DNA of 8,505 bases, taken from NCBI GenBank assembly GCA_016764015.1, contig JAESSR010000048.1:1-8505 (forward strand). Direction: 5' to 3'. The position numbers were made by a program, and so were the translations under genes. The notes under the pieces are model-generated. The model did no database searches. It had not been told where the DNA came from and saw only the letters and a list, made by a program, of their open reading frames with translations. This DNA is from Phycisphaerales bacterium. GTDB taxonomy: Bacteria > Planctomycetota > Phycisphaerae > Phycisphaerales > UBA1924. This document shows, in pieces, positions 1 through 5,321 of this stretch (within the stretch, counting starts at the first letter, position 1; the number at the start of each line of letters is the position of its first letter).

Positions 1-89
1 AGGATATTTCTTCCATTAAATGAAGTACTGCTGGCAATCCGTGTCATTTCCTGCTGGAGTTGGTTGACTTCAGCTTGTAATGATGCCCT
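1..89 (-). pseudogene. Flagellin fragment, 5' part missing, continues off the left edge
   Basis: Read on the minus strand from 89 toward 1, the frame gives RASLQAEVNQLQQEM, then TRIASSTSFNGRNIL, without a stop. This matches the end of the conserved N-terminal flagellin region, where a helical stretch of the type IQAEI..R..EIDR is followed by a T.FNG..VL motif (compare enterobacterial FliC near residues 110-140). In a whole flagellin about 100 residues precede this point. Here the frame stays open upstream, but the residues (SVVVGV before RASL) do not look like flagellin, and miaA begins on the other strand at 114. GTG codons at 90-92, 96-98 and 99-101 could start translation, but the product would lack the first helix needed for filament assembly. 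I read it as a 5'-truncated gene or remnant, or a joining artefact. The family call is fairly firm; the pseudogene status is inference, since the 3' part is outside the window. Confidence 0.55.
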
Positions 90-113
90 CACCCCCACCA
101 CTACACTCTCTGT

Positions 114-1064
114 GTGACGAACCCAGATTCAATCAATCGCTACCCAGTCATCGTTGGCCCAACCGCTGGGGGCAAGACCGCGCTGGCTGTGGAACTCGCC
201 AAACGATTCGGGATCGATCGCAACGCGCCCGGCGAGGTCGTCACCGCCGACGCCTACCAGATTTATCGCGATCTACACATCGGCACCGCCAAGCCAACCA
301 TCGATGAACGCGAGGGCATCCCCCACCATTTGATTGACATTATTGATCTCAAAGACCGCTTCACCGTCCATGACTGGCTCAAGCTCGCCAACCCGTTGAT
401 TGAATCTCTCCAAGCCCAAGGCTCAACACCAGTCGTTGTCGGAGGCACCAATCTGTATGTCAAATCCTTCCTCGATGGGTTGTTTGAATCCCCTGAACCA
501 AGCGAGGCTGTGAAAGAACAAATCGAGGGCATGTCCCAGCCGGATCGACGAACGATGCTCACTGGGGTCGATCCGCAGGCAGCCGATCGGATCGATGGCG
601 CGGACATCAGACGAACCCGCCGAGCCCTTGAGGTATACCTCCAGACCGGCACCCCGATCACCGATCTCCAACGCCAATGGGAACACGAAAAAACCTCTCG
701 CCCCGAAGCGGTTTTGGTCGGGCTCGATTGGCCAACAGAACTGATCAATAGCCGAATCAACCAACGCGTAAAAATCATGATCGACCAAGGCTTGGTCGAC
801 GAGGCCCGTGCCATCTTTGACTCAAATGGCTTTGGCGATCAATCCTGCGAAGCGATCGGATACAAACAACTTATCGCGCACTTTTCAGGCAACTGCACAT
901 TGGACGAAGCGATCGAACGCATCAAAATTGACACACGGAGATTTGCCAAGAACCAACGCACCTGGCTCAAGCGATTACGCATCCGCCCGGGTTCGATTTG
1001 GGTTGAGGCTGGCGATCGGAGTATTCAAGATATTGCAGATGAAGTTCTTATTAGATTTAAATAA
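114..1064 (+). CDS. miaA: tRNA dimethylallyltransferase (tRNA A37 isopentenyltransferase)
   Basis: MiaA transfers the dimethylallyl group of DMAPP to N6 of adenosine 37 in tRNAs that read UNN codons, a cytoplasmic step that stabilises codon-anticodon pairing. The 316 residues match the usual family length. Visible motifs are a P-loop-like GPTAGGKT (residues 15-22), DAYQIYRDLHIGTAKPT (46-62) with the expected catalytic Asp46, PHHLID, VGGTNLYVKSFLDG, and near the C-terminus DTRRFAKNQRTWLKR, the conserved tRNA-binding and catalytic stretch. The start is a GTG: the frame has a stop at 81-83 and no ATG before the P-loop, and GTG114 puts the P-loop at the normal distance from the N-terminus. No Shine-Dalgarno sequence precedes it (the leader is C-rich), and the flagellin fragment begins about 25 bases upstream, so its native promoter may be outside the window or lost. 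It converges with the gene at 1161-1457 across a large inverted repeat. Confidence 0.96.
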   Translation: MTNPDSINRYPVIVGPTAGGKTALAVELAKRFGIDRNAPGEVVTADAYQIYRDLHIGTAKPTIDEREGIPHHLIDIIDLKDRFTVHDWLKLANPLIESLQAQGSTPVVVGGTNLYVKSFLDGLFESPEPSEAVKEQIEGMSQPDRRTMLTGVDPQAADRIDGADIRRTRRALEVYLQTGTPITDLQRQWEHEKTSRPEAVLVGLDWPTELINSRINQRVKIMIDQGLVDEARAIFDSNGFGDQSCEAIGYKQLIAHFSGNCTLDEAIERIKIDTRRFAKNQRTWLKRLRIRPGSIWVEAGDRSIQDIADEVLIRFK

Positions 1065-1070
1065 ACCCAT

Positions 1071-1153
1071 ACCGGTGGCACAGGCGTCCCGCCTGTGTTC
1101 TTGTTGTTGAACATATGAAGTCAGATCACAGGCGGGACGCCTGTGCCACCGGT
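1071..1153. repeat. Perfect 27-bp inverted repeat, REP/MITE-like, possible bidirectional terminator
   Basis: Arms 1071-1097 and 1127-1153 are exact reverse complements, separated by a 29-base loop. Each arm also contains its own small hairpin: CACAGGC / GCCTGTG at 1079-1085 and 1091-1097, and again at 1127-1133 and 1139-1145. The element can therefore fold as one long stem or as two small ones. It begins 6 bases after the miaA stop and ends 7 bases before the stop of the convergent gene. The core (CACAGGCGTCCCGCCTGTG) resembles a repeat I recall as widespread between genes in planctomycetes and related phyla, often translated by mistake into small peptides. Being dispersed is established only by memory; a termination role is inferred from position. 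There is no long T-run, so it is not a classical intrinsic terminator. Confidence 0.85.
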
Positions 1154-1160
1154 TCATGAA

Positions 1161-1457
1161 CTACTCATCAAGCGAGATGGACTTTGGTCCTTCTTTGCCC
1201 GCGACGCGTTCCATGTAGCCATCGCCTCGTTTCTCGTACTTGGTGAATCCGAGCCGATCGAGATTCTTGTTGCTCAGCATGCTCTTCTCTTTCATGTTCG
1301 ACCACTTGCCCGCGATGTTGGGCAGCGTGGGCACACGATGAACAGCTTTGCCGTCGTGCTCGGTCAGCGCATCGTCAGCCATCTTCTGGACGAGCTCGAA
1401 GTGCTCGCCGGTGCCTTCGCCTTGGTCATCAAGGTATTCGTAGATATATACAGGCAT
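1161..1457 (-). CDS. FmdB-like small protein lacking the zinc-ribbon cysteines
   Basis: The product is 98 residues when started at the ATG at 1455-1457, which has GGAG seven bases upstream and gives the typical FmdB beginning MPVYIYEY. An in-frame start at 1490 would add 11 residues but has less support. The N-terminal part (HFELVQKMADDALTEHDGKAV, around residues 19-39) lines up with the FmdB pattern of an F-x-V-x-Q core, a D-x-L-T step and a following G-x-V-x-R, in which two CxxC pairs normally bind zinc. Here there is no cysteine in the whole protein; the expected pairs are replaced by LDDQ-type and EHDG residues. The C-terminus (LDRLGFTKYEKRGDGYMERVAGKEGP) resembles the tail seen in many FmdB-like proteins. 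It is the last gene of the minus-strand group, 112 bases after the stop of the gene at 1570-1905. The function is unknown. Confidence 0.75.
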   Translation of the reverse strand: MPVYIYEYLDDQGEGTGEHFELVQKMADDALTEHDGKAVHRVPTLPNIAGKWSNMKEKSMLSNKNLDRLGFTKYEKRGDGYMERVAGKEGPKSISLDE

Positions 1458-1569
1458 GTTGAGTCTCCATCGATAGGGTTGCGCCAACAACTCGTTGCGC
1501 CAAACACTATACGAGCTATCGGCTCGAATTGGTCAACTATTGATCCCAAGATCACGATCAATTCCGTGT

Positions 1570-1905
1570 TCAACCAAAGATTTGACCCGATTCCGTGTCC
1601 TGCATCCGCCACCCGTTGGCTTTGCATATCTTTGAAAGCACAGGCCAGGCAAAGTCCATGTTGTTGACGACCACCATCGCCTGCATTAGTTCATCGTGCC
1701 CCATCGCGTATTCGACGGTGTAGCCCGGGCCATGCAGGACCATTGTTCCCAAGCGTTTGACCTCGGCTCCGTCAACAGCGGTATTGAACTTGGCGAGTGC
1801 TGAACACACTTCTTTGGGGGTGCCGAGTGCAAAGTTGCCCGCGAGCATATCAGCCGGGTCTTTGGGCTTAATCATCACCAAGATGCGTTTTTTGCGTGAG
1901 GCCAT
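1570..1905 (-). CDS. Small conserved-looking protein of unknown function
   Basis: I do not recognise a named family with certainty. The product is 111 residues, soluble, with a basic start (MASRKKRILVMIKPKDP) and no signal peptide or membrane segment. Apparent landmarks are FALGTPKEVCSALAKF (residues 25-40), the stretch MVLHGPGYTVEYAMGHDEL (55-73), and an aromatic C-terminal part (NNMDFAWPVLSKICKANGW, 81-99). The shape suggests a compact alpha/beta protein, but this is inference. The ATG at 1903-1905 is the only good start, although the bases before it are pyrimidine-rich and give no Shine-Dalgarno sequence. It starts 38 bases after the stop of the receiver gene, in the same direction, so co-transcription and perhaps coupled translation are likely. 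Codon use looks like that of its neighbours. A real gene is probable because the frame is well filled and in operon position. Confidence 0.7.
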   Translation of the reverse strand: MASRKKRILVMIKPKDPADMLAGNFALGTPKEVCSALAKFNTAVDGAEVKRLGTMVLHGPGYTVEYAMGHDELMQAMVVVNNMDFAWPVLSKICKANGWRMQDTESGQIFG

Positions 1906-1943
1906 AGAGAAAGAAGGATAGACAAGTTATTCAACCCTGTCGC

Positions 1944-2420
1944 TTAATCATCGTCATCGTCGAGGATTCCATCCGCCTCATCCTTGGCATCGAGCAACTC
2001 GACCGCCTTATTGAGCAGCAGCATCAATGGCACAGGTTTGAGCATGTACGCATCAACCCCGAGCGATTCGCCATAGGCTTGGTGTCGTTTGCCCTCATTG
2101 GCGGTCACCATAATCACGATCGGCGAATCTTCTTTGCCTTTGATTTTCTCGAGCGCCAAGAACCCGGATCGTTTGGGGAGCATCATGTCGAGAATCACGA
2201 TGTCTGGTGGGTCTTCTTCGCAGATTCGCACCGCCTCGTCGCCATCCATCGCGGTGAGGGTCAGGGCGCCTTCTGATTCAAACGCAACAGAGATCGAGTC
2301 GAGCACATCTTTTTCATCATCAACCACCAGCACACGCACATCCTGGAGCATGCCGTCTTCTTGTTCGATCTGGTTATCTACACCTTCGTCGGCTTGCTGG
2401 TTTACTTGTTCTTCGCTCAT
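1944..2420 (-). CDS. Stand-alone response regulator receiver (CheY-like)
   Basis: This is a single receiver domain that would be phosphorylated by a sensor kinase, with no DNA-binding or enzymatic output domain. With the start at the ATG at 2418-2420 it has 158 residues. The acidic pair D34-D35 lies in VLVVDDE, the phospho-accepting D78 in VILDMMLP, the switch T106 in IVIMVTA and the conserved K128 in YMLKPVP, so all receiver residues are present. About 25 acidic and Gln-rich residues precede the domain and the protein ends in five Asp. The ATG at 2420 is preferred because AAGGG lies nine bases upstream; a GTG at 2457-2459, touching the acyltransferase stop, would add 13 residues. It follows the acyltransferase by 40 bases and precedes the 111-residue protein by 38. 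No histidine kinase is in the window, so its partner is unknown. Confidence 0.93.
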   Translation of the reverse strand: MSEEQVNQQADEGVDNQIEQEDGMLQDVRVLVVDDEKDVLDSISVAFESEGALTLTAMDGDEAVRICEEDPPDIVILDMMLPKRSGFLALEKIKGKEDSPIVIMVTANEGKRHQAYGESLGVDAYMLKPVPLMLLLNKAVELLDAKDEADGILDDDDD

Positions 2421-2433
2421 GTGCATTGTCCCT

Positions 2434-2467
2434 TGTTTCACATTATTTATATGTTTCACATTATTTA
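2434..2467. repeat. Tandem 16-bp direct repeat between acyltransferase and receiver genes
   Basis: The 16 bases TGTTTCACATTATTTA occur twice without mismatch, at 2434-2449 and 2452-2467, with a period of 18 and a two-base spacer (TA). The distal copy covers the stop codon of the acyltransferase and the alternative GTG start of the receiver; the proximal copy lies in the leader of the receiver gene. On the minus strand each copy reads TAAATAATGTGAAACA. It could be a small slippage duplication or a protein-binding site; nothing in the sequence decides. Confidence 0.8.
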
Positions 2468-3564
2468 AAATGAGTGATGTTGTGCTCGAGCATGTACGCC
2501 CGATCCCGATCGGAGCGATCCACGATCTTCTCCAACTCCTCGCTGGTCATCCACGGGAGTGATTCGAGCTTTTCACGCAGGTTCTTTGGGAACGGCTTGT
2601 TGAGCCGTTCATGGCGAGGCCTGCTCTTCCAGATTCGGTGCATCCAGAGGTACTGTTCCGGTGCATTGCGAACTGATTGCTCAATTGCCCTTCTATACCG
2701 TGCTGTGATGTAGAAAAGCGGATCTGGCTGCGATTCCCAGTCCTCAGGATCAATCCGATCGTAGATCTCGATCCGATATTTGAGCTTGACCGCCTCGCTC
2801 GGGTTGGTCTCCAATCGACGCGCACAACCCACAATGATCTTGGCTCGGTTTTTGATGGCCATCAACCCGATGGATTTGTAGCTCGATGCCAAACGACCAA
2901 AGAAAGGCACCTGCAAACCCCGATCACCCGCGTTCTGATCCGCGACGATCCCAATTGATTCACCGGCATCAAGCAGCTCGGGCAGCCTTTGCATCGCGCC
3001 GAACTTATCGACCAGTTCGAGTCCACGCCGAGAGCGGGTCTGGCGGAGCCACGCGTCGGCAGGACGCAGATCGAGCGGGCGATAGAGCACATGCATGCGG
3101 AAACCAAGCAGCGCCATGGTGTAGCCGAGCGTTTCCCAGTTGCCGCAATGCCCGGTGAGCAGCAGCGTTGGTTCATCGCTGATCAGCGGACGGATGACAT
3201 TGTCGAGCGAGCTGATCTCAACATAATCTGTCCATGCGTCTTCGGTAAGGTACCTTGGCATCACGGCGAGTTCCACCGCAAGCATCGCAAGATGCTCGTA
3301 GCTCTGAAGCACGAGATCCTTGCGTTGATCGAACTCAAGCTCGGGCATCGCGATCGCGAGCCGATCGGCTGCCAACCCCACCCGTTTGCGGTTCATCTTT
3401 GAGTCCCCAAACGCCCGCCCGATGGCCTTGGCACCACGCAGCACGGTGGGCAGTGGCAGCGCGTGGACACCAACGAGCAACGATCGCAGCGCTGTGTACA
3501 TCGCGGGCTGAACAACCATCGACTGCATAGCGGTTAACTGGGCGCGTCGATCATACCTGGACAT
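2461..3564 (-). CDS. LpxL/HtrB-family lipid A-type acyltransferase
   Basis: Members of this family move an acyl chain from acyl-ACP to a lipid A precursor or a related lipid at the inner face of the cytoplasmic membrane. The 367-residue product has the catalytic HX4E motif HCGNWE (139-144) after a hydrophobic strand (TLLLTG), the YRPLD step, a DQN motif (209-211) followed by VPFFG, and PEQYLWMHRIWK (302-313), which matches the family's PEQW.W.H.RWK. The N-terminus has a mildly hydrophobic stretch (about 20-40) fitting membrane attachment. The ATG at 3562-3564 has GGAG six bases upstream; an in-frame TTG at 3612 would add 16 unconvincing residues. It begins 50 bases after the stop of the coiled-coil protein, and its own stop overlaps a 16-bp direct repeat. 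The exact acyl acceptor cannot be told from sequence, so I give no lpxL symbol. Confidence 0.88.
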   Translation of the reverse strand: MSRYDRRAQLTAMQSMVVQPAMYTALRSLLVGVHALPLPTVLRGAKAIGRAFGDSKMNRKRVGLAADRLAIAMPELEFDQRKDLVLQSYEHLAMLAVELAVMPRYLTEDAWTDYVEISSLDNVIRPLISDEPTLLLTGHCGNWETLGYTMALLGFRMHVLYRPLDLRPADAWLRQTRSRRGLELVDKFGAMQRLPELLDAGESIGIVADQNAGDRGLQVPFFGRLASSYKSIGLMAIKNRAKIIVGCARRLETNPSEAVKLKYRIEIYDRIDPEDWESQPDPLFYITARYRRAIEQSVRNAPEQYLWMHRIWKSRPRHERLNKPFPKNLREKLESLPWMTSEELEKIVDRSDRDRAYMLEHNITHFK

Positions 3565-3614
3565 CGAAGACTCCGTCTCTCTTGATGATCCGGGCGTTGC
3601 CCAGACATACAAGG

Positions 3615-5000
3615 TTAGTTCGGGAAGTCGCCGATGAGTGTCTTGAGACGGTTCGCGTTGAGCAAAGGCATGGAGGTAAGCTCAGCCTTGATCATCAGAT
3701 CGTCGTAGCGTTGGATTTCTTGCTGGAGACGCACATATTCCTGGATGGTCGCAACAGGTGCGCCCGGTCCTGGTTGAGGCGGCAGGACTGGTTTTTCACC
3801 AAGAACTACAAAGTCGGTGTCGCCAGATATCTCAGAAACAAGGATACCACCCCATCGCTCGATGAGTGCTTCGAGTGTTTCGCGTTCGAAGCGTGATGCA
3901 ACCCCGTCGCCATCGGTATCGAAGAGCCCGTCAACAACGAACTTGTAGGTCTTGGTTGGGTCGTAGATCGCGTTGGCGATGACATCGCCACGAACGATCG
4001 GGTTGCCTTGTGATGCTGAGATCACCCGAGCACGCGAGAAGGTTTCCTCGACGCGAATGATCTCAACGATCGCCTTGCCCGCCGGGTAGACCATTTCTTC
4101 GTTTTCATTTTCATACTGGCGGATGTCGGTCGCGTCGTCATAGACCGCGAAGGTCATGCCCAGGATGGCTTTGTCCTTGCGCCCGATGGAGATCATGACC
4201 TCGTTGTCGATCGGGTTGACCTGGTTGATCTTGCCATCGACGAGTGCTTCCTCGTTGAGAGGCATCGGACGATCGATGCCGCCCTCGCCACGCAATCGGG
4301 CGATTTGATCTTGGAGTGCGATGTTTTCTTGAACAAGAGCATCCATTTCATTTTGCAGTCGGCTATCAAGTGCTGCATGATCTGCGCGGAGTGTATCGAT
4401 TCTGTCGATATAGCGTTTCTCGATTGCACCATATCCTTTAGAGAGTTGTTCCTTTGAGTCTGCGAATGCTTTGACATCACTCTGCATTGCTGCAGCAGAG
4501 TTGTTGAAATCGCCTTCGATCTGAGCGACCCGAGCCGCTTCGATGTTGGCAGATTTCTGAGCTGCCACGCGGGCGGTTTCTGAGGCTGCGAGCTGATTGT
4601 CAAGTGTGTCGATTTTGCCGTTGAGATTCTCGATGAGCCCGAAGAGCGATGAGCCCTCGGCTCCTTCGATCCCTGCGAGGCGCTCGCGGAGTTCGCTCAT
4701 GCCCATCGCAGAATCGCCCGCCATGGTCTGCATCAGCTCGGACTTGATCGTCGCCAAGAACCCGACAACCGTCTTGCGTTCACGCGATGCTTCATCACGG
4801 ATCGACCGGATGGCTGCGTGCTCACGCTCTTGCGTGGATACGAACTGTTTGTACTCTTCTTTGGACGCTTCGAGTTCGCTCTGGGCGCTCTGCGAGTTGC
4901 CATAGAAAACCATCGTCGTCACAAAGAATGCAAGGCTCATTGCGCCAAGAATTGTGATTGTGACGGCGACGCCGACGCTTGCTCCGGTGCGGGCTGCCAT
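3615..5000 (-). CDS. Membrane-anchored coiled-coil protein with FlgT-C-like and BRCT-like domains
   Basis: The 461-residue product has one membrane segment near the N-terminus (about 9-33) with a basic residue before it, so the rest probably faces the periplasm. Residues about 34-237 are a long, Ala/Glu/Gln-rich helical region typical of coiled coil. Residues about 252-347 form a beta-rich domain (GKINQV, VMISIGRKD, LGMTFAVYDD, PAGKAIVEI, ARVIS, IVRGDVIANAI) that resembles the C-terminal domain of FlgT-like proteins. Residues about 353-404 look like a BRCT-type fold (LEALIERWGGILVSEIS, then DTDFVVLGEKP) with a calcium-loop-like DTDGDG at 361-366. A Pro-rich linker and a final helix (418-440) follow. 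The ATG at 4998-5000 has GGGAG six bases upstream. It is the first gene of the minus-strand group. The domain assignments are by eye; the membrane anchor and coil are clear, the rest is moderate. The function is not known. Confidence 0.8.
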   Translation of the reverse strand: MAARTGASVGVAVTITILGAMSLAFFVTTMVFYGNSQSAQSELEASKEEYKQFVSTQEREHAAIRSIRDEASRERKTVVGFLATIKSELMQTMAGDSAMGMSELRERLAGIEGAEGSSLFGLIENLNGKIDTLDNQLAASETARVAAQKSANIEAARVAQIEGDFNNSAAAMQSDVKAFADSKEQLSKGYGAIEKRYIDRIDTLRADHAALDSRLQNEMDALVQENIALQDQIARLRGEGGIDRPMPLNEEALVDGKINQVNPIDNEVMISIGRKDKAILGMTFAVYDDATDIRQYENENEEMVYPAGKAIVEIIRVEETFSRARVISASQGNPIVRGDVIANAIYDPTKTYKFVVDGLFDTDGDGVASRFERETLEALIERWGGILVSEISGDTDFVVLGEKPVLPPQPGPGAPVATIQEYVRLQQEIQRYDDLMIKAELTSMPLLNANRLKTLIGDFPN

Positions 5001-5126
5001 ATATACAACTCCCGTTCGTAGTTCGGGGACTTTGACTCTGAATCTTCACGATTTGCCCGCATCATCATCTCTGAATAGCTGCAAAGCAAACCCTGCCGGG
5101 ACCACACCCCGGGAAAATACTGTTCG

Positions 5127-5145
5127 TCCGATCGGACCGATCGGT
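5127..5145. promoter_or_regulatory. Two abutting 10-bp palindromes, possible operator
   Basis: TCCGATCGGA (5127-5136) and ACCGATCGGT (5136-5145) are each perfect palindromes sharing one base, with centres nine bases apart. They lie in the shared control region of two divergent genes, which is where a paired operator would be expected. The core CGATCG is very common in this window, also inside genes, so the pair may simply reflect genome-wide enrichment. Binding by a regulator is speculation. Confidence 0.35.
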
Positions 5146-5221
5146 TCGCGCCAATCCACAACCAAGCGCATTGACGCCGACGAGTATAGGGAGAGTATTC
5201 GATATCTGGGCGTAATTCGCT

Positions 5222-5249
5222 TTGGGCAGCACATAAAGATCGCTATGAT
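5222..5249 (+). promoter_or_regulatory. Candidate sigma70-type promoter for the dockerin-type gene
   Basis: TTGGGC (5222-5227) and TATGAT (5244-5249) are separated by 16 bases and lie about 73 bases ahead of the ATG at 5322. The -10 matches five of six consensus bases and the -35 four of six. This would give a leader of about 65 bases. It is prediction by eye only. Confidence 0.35.
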
Positions 5250-5321
5250 CGCTCCCGATGAGATCAATTTTCTCGAATTCAATACAATTGCACCCCCTTT
5301 GAAATTTCAGGAGACACCCCG

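Larger units (their letters stand above)
5001..5321. other. Divergent intergenic region (321 bases)
   Basis: This gap lies between the divergent starts at 5000 (minus) and 5322 (plus), so it should hold promoters for both. I see no coding frame with family-like content. It contains a candidate plus-strand promoter (5222-5249), two abutting CGATCG palindromes (5127-5145), the Shine-Dalgarno GGGAG for the minus gene at about 5007-5011, and GGAG for the plus gene at 5310-5313. I could not pick out a convincing -35/-10 pair for the minus strand; a TATACT-like -10 (complement of 5183-5188) has no good -35. Confidence 0.6.

Noticed and set aside
80..307. 75-residue plus-strand frame starting ahead of miaA
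   Set aside because: It overlaps miaA in another frame, is rich in Arg and low-complexity residues, and shows no domain pattern.
263..814. 183-residue minus-strand frame inside miaA
   Set aside because: It is the antisense shadow of a clear miaA coding sequence with no family motif.
975..1157. Minus-strand peptide across the inverted repeat
   Set aside because: It is a translation of the palindrome itself (HRRDACAT type); such peptides are common false calls in genomes with this repeat.
1143..1667. 174-residue plus-strand frame opposite the FmdB-like gene
   Set aside because: The minus strand has a family match, Shine-Dalgarno and sensible start; the plus-strand product has no recognisable pattern and begins in the repeat.
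2421..2459. Upstream GTG start for the receiver, adding 13 residues
   Set aside because: No Shine-Dalgarno sequence precedes it, while the ATG at 2418-2420 has AAGGG at a workable distance; the extra residues lie in the tandem repeat.
3565..3612. TTG start extending the acyltransferase by 16 residues
   Set aside because: The ATG at 3562-3564 has GGAG six bases upstream and the added residues do not resemble the family.
4193..4603. 136-residue minus-strand frame inside the coiled-coil gene
   Set aside because: It is an out-of-frame product of the repetitive helical region and has no independent start signal.
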